Shown in pieces: positions 6,355 to 13,120 of a stretch of 64,000 nucleotides of DNA (within the stretch, counting starts at the first letter, position 1; each line of letters opens with the position of its first letter). The notes under the pieces were generated by a model, which was not told where the DNA came from, ran no database searches, and saw only the letters and a program-made list of their open reading frames with translations. The stretch is from Actinoplanes missouriensis 431 (GTDB lineage Bacteria; Actinomycetota; Actinomycetes; Mycobacteriales; Micromonosporaceae). A program made the position numbers and the translations under genes. The stretch is taken from positions 7,130,001 through 7,194,000 of the forward strand of contig NC_017093.1 of the NCBI RefSeq assembly GCF_000284295.1, given 5' to 3'.

Positions 6355-8035
6355 CCCCCTCCGGCCCGTACGCCGCGAGGAACCGATCCCGGAACGTGTC
6401 CATCCGCCAGACCGGAGCATCCGGGGCCGGCTTCAGCCCGTCACTCCAGCCCCATGAGGCGATCCGATCAAAAACCTTCGGGTCCTTGGCGACGATCGTG
6501 ATCGGCACGTCGCGGGTGGCGTTCTGACCGACCACGACCGGCGCCGGCTGGTGGTCGCCGAGGAACACCATCACCATGTCGTCGTCGGCGTACCGGGTGA
6601 GGTATCCGAGCAGGCTGTCCAGCGAGTACGCAACCGAGCGGGCGTATTCGCTCCTGACCCGGTCGCTCTGCTTCCACAGGTTCTGCGGTGACTCGGCGCC
6701 CGTGACCATCGGGCCGTACACGCTGCCGTCGCCGACCGCGTCCCAGTCGACCATGCTGGGCACCGGCGCCCACGGGGTGTGGCTGGAGGTCAGCGTGATC
6801 TCCGCGAGCAGCCGGCCCGGGTTGCGGTCGCGCTTCGCGTACTCCAATTTCTGGAACGCCGACATCACGTACTGATCAGGCATCGTGGACCAGCTGAAGG
6901 CGGGCCCGTTGTAGCCCAGCGTGTGCGAGTCGTAGATGTGGTCGTACCCGTAGAACTGCCCTTCCGGCCACGCGAACGTGATGCCCGGCTCGACACCGAC
7001 CGTGCGGTGCCCCGACTTCCCGAACGCCCTGGTCAGGGTGAGCCGGTCGGAGGAGACGAGGCTGCGGTAGCGCTGTTCGTTGTCGATCCAGAGCCCGGAC
7101 AGGAACGTGGCGTGCGCCAGCCAGCTGCCGCCGCCCGCCGTGGACGAGGTGAGGTACCCGCTGCGTGCCGCGAAGCCGGCCTCGGCTAGCCGGGCGCTGT
7201 TCGCCGTGAGGCTGTCCAGCACCGCGCCGTTGAACTGCGGGTTCTCCAGCGCGTCCCGCCCGTAGCTCTCCACGAACGAGATGATCACGTCCTTGTCCCG
7301 CAGCCCGGTGAGCAACTGGTCGGCGGGCCGGCCACGGTATGCGTCGACCGCGACCTCCTCGGCGAACCGTTTCCGGTCACGCAGGTCGTTCGGCAGCGCC
7401 AGCGCGGTGTGCGCGGCGAGTTCGGCGGCGGTGTGCGACGCGACCGGAATGCCGCCGATCAGCTGGGTGCCGAGCGCCGCGAGGGCGATCCAGGCGGCGG
7501 CCACCGCACTGAGTCCGCGCACCGCCCAGGTACGCCGCTGCCCGGGACGGTTGGTGCCGAGGACCCCGTTCAGCCGCAGGACGGCCCACGTCATCCCGGC
7601 GACCAGGACGACGGCGACAACGACGGCGCCGGCGGCCGCGCCGATAGCGGCGGGCTTGCCGACCGAATCGGTCAGGAAGTTGAAGCCGTCGTCGACCAGG
7701 ATCCAGTCCAGGGCCGGGTCGAAGCGGCGGGCGAGAACGGCGAAGAACCCGATGTCGATCAGTTTCACGACGGTGAGCAGGCCGAGCAGCGCGCCGAGCG
7801 TGGCGGCGAGGGGTCGCCGGACCCGGCCGAGACGCCCCCGATCCGGAAGCAGGAGCAGGATCGCTCCGGCGATCAGCGCCTCGACCGGGACGCGCAGGAG
7901 AGCAGTGAAGACCGAGTTTCCGGGCGGCAGCCGGAAGATCTGATCGGGCACGATCAGTGCCAGGAAAACCAGGACTGCTGCGAAACCGGTGGTCAGGTGC
8001 CTGACAACCCGCCGGTACGGCTTTTCGTTGCTCAC
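6344..8035 (-). CDS. Membrane-anchored sulfatase / alkaline phosphatase superfamily protein
   Basis: This 563-aa protein has about five N-terminal membrane segments (within residues 12-200) and an extracytoplasmic sulfatase-like domain. The domain opens with DVIISFVESYGRDAL, which carries the first metal-binding acidic residues, followed by YLTSSTAGGGSWLAHATFLSGLW with candidate catalytic Thr/Ser, then GVEPGITFAWPEGQFYGYD, and DMVMVFLGDHQPAPVV, the usual second metal site with DH. The layout resembles lipoteichoic-acid-synthase or phosphoglycerol-transferase proteins, so transfer or hydrolysis of a phosphate or sulfate ester at the outer face of the membrane is likely. Substrate unknown. Start GTG 8035 has TATCTA 6 nt upstream. 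It is divergent from the TetR gene. Confidence 0.82.
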   Translation of the reverse strand: MSNEKPYRRVVRHLTTGFAAVLVFLALIVPDQIFRLPPGNSVFTALLRVPVEALIAGAILLLLPDRGRLGRVRRPLAATLGALLGLLTVVKLIDIGFFAVLARRFDPALDWILVDDGFNFLTDSVGKPAAIGAAAGAVVVAVVLVAGMTWAVLRLNGVLGTNRPGQRRTWAVRGLSAVAAAWIALAALGTQLIGGIPVASHTAAELAAHTALALPNDLRDRKRFAEEVAVDAYRGRPADQLLTGLRDKDVIISFVESYGRDALENPQFNGAVLDSLTANSARLAEAGFAARSGYLTSSTAGGGSWLAHATFLSGLWIDNEQRYRSLVSSDRLTLTRAFGKSGHRTVGVEPGITFAWPEGQFYGYDHIYDSHTLGYNGPAFSWSTMPDQYVMSAFQKLEYAKRDRNPGRLLAEITLTSSHTPWAPVPSMVDWDAVGDGSVYGPMVTGAESPQNLWKQSDRVRSEYARSVAYSLDSLLGYLTRYADDDMVMVFLGDHQPAPVVVGQNATRDVPITIVAKDPKVFDRIASWGWSDGLKPAPDAPVWRMDTFRDRFLAAYGPEGDPH

Positions 8036-8041
8036 GTTCTG

Positions 8042-8047
8042 TAGATA
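8042..8047 (-). promoter_or_regulatory. -10 hexamer of leaderless sulfatase-like gene
   Basis: TATCTA ends 6 nt before GTG 8035. Confidence 0.4.
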
Positions 8048-8080
8048 CGCCCCTTCACCCGATCCGGTTCGACGCCACGC

Positions 8081-8194
8081 TTACAGCAAAAGACCACGTC
8101 TACAGCAAAAGGCCACGTCTACAGCAAAAGGCCACGTCTACAGCAAAAAGACCACGTCTACAGCAAAGGGCACGCCTACAGCAAAAACCACGCC
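8081..8194. repeat. 18-20-bp array between divergent sulfatase-like and tetR genes
   Basis: Six units of tacagcaaaaggccacgtc with small length changes. It is unusually A-rich for this genome and lies in the divergent promoter region. Confidence 0.96.
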
Positions 8195-8212
8195 CGTGAC
8201 AAAAGTCAGTGG

Positions 8213-8232
8213 ATGAGTGAGTGCTCGCTCAT
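8213..8232. promoter_or_regulatory. Palindromic operator of the TetR-family regulator
   Basis: ATGAGTGAG-TG-CTCGCTCAT is a 20-bp palindrome with 8 of 9 arm positions paired. It ends directly before the -10 element TACAGT of the tetR-ABC operon, so bound repressor would cover the core promoter. TetR regulators commonly use GAGTGAG-type half sites. Confidence 0.75.
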
Positions 8233-8238
8233 TACAGT
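8233..8238 (+). promoter_or_regulatory. -10 hexamer of the tetR-ABC operon
   Basis: TACAGT lies 7 nt before ATG 8246. The operator directly precedes it. An upstream in-frame ATG at 8213 would lie inside the operator and is unlikely to be used. Confidence 0.55.
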
Positions 8239-8245
8239 GACCGAC

Positions 8246-9085
8246 ATGCAGAGCACGCCCGGCACGGAAGCCACCACGGGCCCGGAGAGCACCGGCACCG
8301 AAAGCACCCGCACTGAGATCACCAGTACTGAGATCACCCGTACTGAGAGCACCGAGAACCGGCGCCGGCGCGTCCCCGCCATGGCGCCCGAGGAGCGCCG
8401 GGCAGCTCTCATCGCGGCGACCATCCCTCTGCTGCATGAACACGGCCTGGACGTCAGCACCCGTCAGATCGCCCACGCCGCCGGCGTCGCCGAGGGCACG
8501 ATCTTCGGCGTCTTCGAGAGCAAGAGCCAGCTCGTGGTCTGCTCAGTGATCAAGGCGCTGGACCCGCAGTACACGCTTGACGCACTCGCCGCCATCGATC
8601 CTGCCACGGACCTGCGCGACAGGGTCGCCCGCACCGCCGAACTGATCCACGCCAGGTTCACCGAGCACGCCCACCTGATGAGCGCCGCCCGCAAACTCAT
8701 CCTGAGCCCGCCCGAGCCCGGCACCGGCAAACCGGCCGGGCACGATCAGGACGCTCACCAGCGGATGATGTCGTCCCGGCAGAAACTCCACGCCGCGGTC
8801 GCCGAGATCTTCGTGCCGGACGCCGCCCGCCTCCGCGTCTCCCCCGATCGGGCCGCCCGGATACTCCTGCTCCACTGCGGCGCCGACGCCTTCGGCCCGT
8901 TCGGCGAGCCGGGCACGTTCCACGGCGAGGACCTGGCCGCACTACTGCTCGACGGCATCCTGACCAGCGATGACACCCGCACCATCCTGACCGGCGACAG
9001 CCCTGCCAGCAGTGACACCCACACCCACACCGACACCCACACCCACAACACCGAAACGGACCGGGGGGATCAGACACCGTGCTGA
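8246..9085 (+). CDS. TetR-family transcriptional regulator
   Basis: The helix-turn-helix is plain: a first helix ALIAATIPLLHEHGL, then VSTRQIAHAAGVAEGTIFGVFESKSQLV at about residues 66-93 of the 279-aa protein chosen here. The ligand-binding C-terminal domain is not conserved enough to suggest an inducer. A low-complexity head of Thr/Glu/Ser repeats precedes the HTH, and a His/Thr-rich tail (SDTHTHTDTHTH) follows it. The gene overlaps the first ABC gene by 7 bp and is followed by a second, so it probably represses a drug or lipid exporter and itself through the palindrome at 8213. The His-rich tail could bind metal, but that is speculative. Confidence 0.88.
   Translation: MQSTPGTEATTGPESTGTESTRTEITSTEITRTESTENRRRRVPAMAPEERRAALIAATIPLLHEHGLDVSTRQIAHAAGVAEGTIFGVFESKSQLVVCSVIKALDPQYTLDALAAIDPATDLRDRVARTAELIHARFTEHAHLMSAARKLILSPPEPGTGKPAGHDQDAHQRMMSSRQKLHAAVAEIFVPDAARLRVSPDRAARILLLHCGADAFGPFGEPGTFHGEDLAALLLDGILTSDDTRTILTGDSPASSDTHTHTDTHTHNTETDRGDQTPC
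8285..8359 (+). repeat. 15-bp in-frame array at the TetR N-terminus
   Basis: Five 15-bp units (gagatcacccgtact type) encode Thr-Glu-Ser/Ile pentapeptides ahead of the DNA-binding domain. Confidence 0.92.
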
Positions 9086-10935
9086 TCAAACTACTTCGCG
9101 TCCACCTGCGTCCGTACCGAACTGCGATCGCCCTCGTGGTGCTCTTCCAGTTCCTGCAGACGCTGGCGACGCTCTACCTGCCCGCGCTCAACGCCGACAT
9201 CATCGACAACGGCGTGGTCAAGGGCGACACCGGCTACGTGATGCGCATCGGCGGCAGCATGCTCGGCATCACCGTGCTGCAGATCTCCGCCCAGGCGGTC
9301 GCCGTCTACTTCGGCGCCCGCACCGCGATGGCCGTCGGCCGCGACCTGCGCGCCACGATCTTCGACCGGGTCCAGACGTTCTCCGCCCGTGAGGTCGGGC
9401 AGTTCGGCGCGCCCTCGCTGATCACCCGGACCACCAACGACGTGCAGCAGATCCAGATGCTGGTGCTGCTCACGTTCACGCTGATGGTGTCGGCGCCGAT
9501 CATGTGCGTCGGCGGCATCGTGCTGGCGCTGCGGGAGGACGTCCCGCTCTCCTCGCTGCTGCTGGTGATCGTGCCCATTCTGATCACCGTGGTCGGCCTG
9601 ATCATCGCGCGGATGCGCCCGCTGTTCCGGCTCATGCAGGTCCGTCTCGACCGGGTCAACCAGGTGATGCGCGAGCAGATCACCGGTATCCGGGTGATCC
9701 GGGCGTTCGTCCGGGACGACCACGAGCGGGAACGGTACGGCGTCGCGAACGCCGATCTGACCGACGTCTCGCTCCGGGTCGGCCGGATCATGGCGCTGAT
9801 GTTCCCGACGGTCATGCTGATCGTGAACATCTCCAGCGTCGCGGTGGTCTGGTTCGGCGGCCACCGGATCGATTCCGGCGGCATGCAGGTCGGCGAGCTC
9901 ACCGCGTTCATCAGCTATCTCATGCAGATCCTCATGTCGATCATGATGGCCACCTTCATGTTCATGATGATCCCGCGCGCCGAAGTGTGCGCCGAGCGCA
10001 TCAAGGAGGTCGTGGACACCGATTCCAGCGTGACGCCGCCCACGGGGGGTCCGTCGGGCACCGGGATCACCACGCTTCCGCGGCACGGCGAACTCGAGCT
10101 CCGGGACGTCGACTTCCGCTATCCGGGGGCTGAGGCCGCGGTGCTTTCGGGGGTACGTCTGATAGCACGTCCCGGTGAGGTGACAGCGATCATCGGCAGC
10201 ACCGGTAGCGGCAAGACCACCCTGCTCAACCTCGTGCCGCGGCTCTTCGACGCGACGAGCGGTTCGGTCCTGGTCGATGGTGTGGACGTCCGCGAGCTGG
10301 ACCCGGACCTGCTGGCCCGCACGGTCGGCCTGGTCCCGCAGCGGCCGTACCTGTTCACCGGCACGATCGCGTCCAACCTGCGCTACGGCAATCCGGACGC
10401 CACCGACGAGGAGCTCTGGGAGGCCCTGGAGATCGCGCAGGCGAAGGACTTCGTCGAGGCGATGGAGGGCCGGCTGGACGCGCCGATCGCCCAGGGCGGC
10501 ACGAACGTGTCCGGCGGCCAGCGGCAGCGGCTCGCGATCGCCCGCACGCTGGTGCACCGGCCGGAGATCTACCTCTTCGACGACTCGTTCTCGGCGCTGG
10601 ACTACGCCACCGACGCCGCGCTGCGTGCCGCACTAACCGAACACCTGACCGCTGGAACGAACCTCACCGCTGGAACGAACCTCACCGCTGAAACGAACCA
10701 GACCGGTGAGACGAATCTGACCGGTGAGACTAACCAGTCGAGCGGCGGCCGGCAGGCCACCGTCGTGATCGTGGCGCAGCGGGTCAGCACGATTCGCGAC
10801 GCCGACCGGATCATCGTGCTGGACGACGGCAAGGTGGTCGGCACGGGGACGCACGACGAACTCATGGAGAGCAACCCCACGTACCGGGAAATCGTCCTTT
10901 CGCAGCTCACCGAGAAGGAGGCGGTCACCCGATGA
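9079..10935 (+). CDS. ABC exporter half-transporter, degenerate-site subunit
   Basis: This 618-aa protein has a six-helix type I exporter membrane domain (residues about 1-310) and a nucleotide-binding domain: Walker A GSTGSGKTT near 372, signature NVSGGQRQR near 475, Walker B IYLFDD near 497. The catalytic Glu is replaced by Asp (DD instead of DE) and the H-loop His by Gln (VAQRVSTI). These two changes define the degenerate ATP site of heterodimeric exporters such as TM287/288. A 30-residue tandem repeat separates Walker B/D-loop from the H-loop. GTG start overlaps tetR by 7 bp; the stop overlaps the next gene as ATGA. Cargo is unknown; drugs or lipids are typical. Confidence 0.92.
   Translation: MLIKLLRVHLRPYRTAIALVVLFQFLQTLATLYLPALNADIIDNGVVKGDTGYVMRIGGSMLGITVLQISAQAVAVYFGARTAMAVGRDLRATIFDRVQTFSAREVGQFGAPSLITRTTNDVQQIQMLVLLTFTLMVSAPIMCVGGIVLALREDVPLSSLLLVIVPILITVVGLIIARMRPLFRLMQVRLDRVNQVMREQITGIRVIRAFVRDDHERERYGVANADLTDVSLRVGRIMALMFPTVMLIVNISSVAVVWFGGHRIDSGGMQVGELTAFISYLMQILMSIMMATFMFMMIPRAEVCAERIKEVVDTDSSVTPPTGGPSGTGITTLPRHGELELRDVDFRYPGAEAAVLSGVRLIARPGEVTAIIGSTGSGKTTLLNLVPRLFDATSGSVLVDGVDVRELDPDLLARTVGLVPQRPYLFTGTIASNLRYGNPDATDEELWEALEIAQAKDFVEAMEGRLDAPIAQGGTNVSGGQRQRLAIARTLVHRPEIYLFDDSFSALDYATDAALRAALTEHLTAGTNLTAGTNLTAETNQTGETNLTGETNQSSGGRQATVVIVAQRVSTIRDADRIIVLDDGKVVGTGTHDELMESNPTYREIVLSQLTEKEAVTR
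10645..10734 (+). repeat. 18-bp in-frame array in the first ABC subunit
   Basis: Five units of ctcaccgctggaacgaac encode LTAGTN-like hexapeptides between the D-loop and the H-loop of the nucleotide-binding domain. Confidence 0.97.
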
Positions 10936-12995
10936 CATCTCCAGAGAACCGCCCGCAACCGCGGCCCATGGGTGGTGGACCGCCGGCCGCCCGGATGATG
11001 ATGGCGGGTGGACCGCCGGAGAAGCTCCAGGACTTCAAGGGCTCCACGAAACGCCTCCTCGGACTGCTGAAGCCGCAGCGCGCCCTGGTCGGCGCGGTGC
11101 TGGCCTTCGGTATCGCCAGCGTGACCCTCTCGGTGCTCGGTCCGTACCTGCTCGGCCACGCCACCGACGTGATCTTCAATGGTGTGATCGGCCGGATGTT
11201 CCCGGCCGGGGTCACCAAGGAGGAGGCGGTCGCCGGGTTGCGTGCCCGTGGCGACAACGGCATCGCCGACGTCCTCGTCGGATCGGACGCGGTGCCCGGC
11301 CAGGGCATCGACTTCACCCGGCTGTCGCATGTGCTGGCCTGGGTCGCGCTCGTCTACGTGTTCGCCTGGGTGTTCGGCGTCCTGCAGGGACGGCTCACCG
11401 CCCGGGTCGTGCAGACCGCCGTCTTCGACCTGCGCAACCAGGTGGAGGCGAAGCTGGCCCGGCTGCCGCTCTCCTACTTCGACCAGCAGCCGCGCGGCGA
11501 GGTGCTGAGCCGCGCCACCAACGACACCGACAACATCGCGCAGACCCTTCAGCAGACGTTCGCACAGCTGGTCACGGCTCTGCTGATGATCGTCGGCGTA
11601 CTCGGGGTGATGTTCTGGATCTCCCCGCTCCTGGCGCTGATCGCGCTGGTCACCGTGCCCGTGTCGATCTGGCTCACCACGATGATCGGCAAGCGGTCCC
11701 AGCCGCAGTTCGTCGCCCAGTGGAAGACCACCGGCCGGCTCAACGGCCACATCGAGGAGATGTTCACCGGGCACACGCTGGTCAAGGTCTTCGGACGGCA
11801 GAAGGAGGCCGCGGAGACCTTCCGCGAGCACAACGACCATCTGTACGCGTCGAGCTTCCGTGCCCAGTTCATCTCCGGCCTGATCCAGCCCACGATGATG
11901 TTCATCTCGAACGTCAACTATGTGCTGGTCGCGGTCGTCGGTGGCCTGCGGGTCGCGTCCGGCACCCTGTCGCTCGGCGAGGTTCAGGCGTTCATCCAGT
12001 ACTCCCGGCAGTTCAGCCAGCCGCTCACCCAGGTGGCCAGCATGGCGAACCTGGTGCAGTCCGGCGTGGCCTCGGCCGAGCGGGTGTTCGCCCTGCTCGA
12101 CGCGCCGGAGCAGAGTCCCGACCCCGAGCCCGTGGACATGCCCGCGACGGGGAAGGTCCGGGGCCGGATCACCTTCGAGAACGTCTCGTTCCGCTACCTG
12201 CCGGACAAGCCGCTCATCGAGAACCTCTCGCTCTCGGTCGAGCCCGGCCAGACCGTCGCGATCGTCGGCCCGACCGGCGCCGGCAAGACGACCCTGGTCA
12301 ACCTGCTGATGCGCTTCTACGAGGTGACCGGCGGGCGGATCACGCTGGACGGTGTGGACATCGCAACGATGCCCCGTGAGCAGCTGCGCGAGCAGATCGG
12401 CATGGTCCTCCAGGACACCTGGCTCTTCGGCGGAACCATCGCCGAGAACCTGGCGTACGGAGCTGATTTCAAGCTCAGCCCCGATTTTAAGACCAGCCCC
12501 GATTTCAAGACGGGTCCAGAGTTTAAGAGCAGCCCAGATCTTGTGGTCGGGGCGGACAGCCCGGAAACCGCGGCCATCGTGCGGGCTGCCGAGGCCGCCC
12601 ACGTCGACGGCTTCGTGCGCATGCTCCCCGACGGCTACGACACGAAGATCGACGAGGAGGGCTCGAACGTCAGCGCCGGCCAGAAGCAGCTCATCACCAT
12701 CGCCCGCGCGTTCCTGGCCGAGCCGAGCATCCTGATCCTCGATGAGGCCACCAGCTCGGTGGACACGCGTACCGAGGTGCTGATCCAGCGGGCCATGAAC
12801 ACGCTGCGGACCGGACGGACCAGCTTCGTCATCGCGCACCGGCTCTCCACGATCCGCGACGCCGACGTGATCCTGGTGATGGAGAACGGCAGCATCGTCG
12901 AGCAGGGCACCCACGAGGAGCTGATCGAGGCGGACGGGGCGTACGCCCGGCTCTACTCGGCCCAGTTCGCCCAGGCCGCAGTGGAAGTGGACTGA
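10932..12995 (+). CDS. ABC exporter half-transporter, catalytic subunit
   Basis: This 687-aa partner has a Gly/Pro/Met-rich cytoplasmic head (1-30), six membrane helices, and an NBD with Walker A GPTGAGKTT near 446, signature NVSAGQKQ near 578, Walker B ILILDE near 600 and H-loop VIAHRLSTI near 634. All catalytic residues are intact, in contrast to the preceding subunit, so the pair forms a heterodimeric exporter with one consensus site. A short segment at 88-120 of the membrane domain is longer than usual, and an 18-bp array is inserted right after NLAYG, past the Q-loop. It is translationally coupled to the upstream gene by a 4-bp overlap. Confidence 0.93.
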   Translation: MTSPENRPQPRPMGGGPPAARMMMAGGPPEKLQDFKGSTKRLLGLLKPQRALVGAVLAFGIASVTLSVLGPYLLGHATDVIFNGVIGRMFPAGVTKEEAVAGLRARGDNGIADVLVGSDAVPGQGIDFTRLSHVLAWVALVYVFAWVFGVLQGRLTARVVQTAVFDLRNQVEAKLARLPLSYFDQQPRGEVLSRATNDTDNIAQTLQQTFAQLVTALLMIVGVLGVMFWISPLLALIALVTVPVSIWLTTMIGKRSQPQFVAQWKTTGRLNGHIEEMFTGHTLVKVFGRQKEAAETFREHNDHLYASSFRAQFISGLIQPTMMFISNVNYVLVAVVGGLRVASGTLSLGEVQAFIQYSRQFSQPLTQVASMANLVQSGVASAERVFALLDAPEQSPDPEPVDMPATGKVRGRITFENVSFRYLPDKPLIENLSLSVEPGQTVAIVGPTGAGKTTLVNLLMRFYEVTGGRITLDGVDIATMPREQLREQIGMVLQDTWLFGGTIAENLAYGADFKLSPDFKTSPDFKTGPEFKSSPDLVVGADSPETAAIVRAAEAAHVDGFVRMLPDGYDTKIDEEGSNVSAGQKQLITIARAFLAEPSILILDEATSSVDTRTEVLIQRAMNTLRTGRTSFVIAHRLSTIRDADVILVMENGSIVEQGTHEELIEADGAYARLYSAQFAQAAVEVD
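12465..12536 (+). repeat. 18-bp in-frame array in the second ABC subunit
   Basis: Four units of gatttcaagctcagcccc encode DFKxSP hexapeptides in the helical subdomain after the Q-loop. Confidence 0.97.
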
Positions 12996-13055
12996 GTGGA
13001 AGTGGACTGAGTGGAAGTGGACTGAGTGGAAACCGACTGAGCGGAAGCGGACGGA
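12981..13055. repeat. 15-bp array over the stop codon of the second ABC gene
   Basis: Five units of gtggaagtggactga. The TGA of the first unit is the stop codon; each later unit repeats it outside the gene. Confidence 0.95.
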
Positions 13056-13067
13056 GCGGAACAAGAG

Positions 13068-13099
13068 AGCGGGGGTGGCCGGTCGGCCACCCCCGCTTT
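13068..13099. terminator. Bidirectional intrinsic terminator
   Basis: A perfect 12-bp stem GCGGGGGTGGCC / GGCCACCCCCGC with loop GGTC, followed by CTTT, lies between the convergent ABC operon and Calx-beta gene. Confidence 0.85.
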
Positions 13100-13120
13100 C
13101 TGTAGTCCGAAGATGAGGAC

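Noticed and set aside
5264..8194. CRISPR-like arrays
   Set aside because: The repeats are directly adjacent 14-19 bp units with no unique spacers and no cas genes nearby.
10602..13064. 820-codon minus-strand open frame opposite the two ABC genes, and similar long antisense frames at 9091-10557, 13451-15691 and 29665-32451
   Set aside because: They are shadows of well-supported genes on the other strand, with Arg/Gly/His/Asp-rich composition produced by high GC third positions and no recognisable domain.
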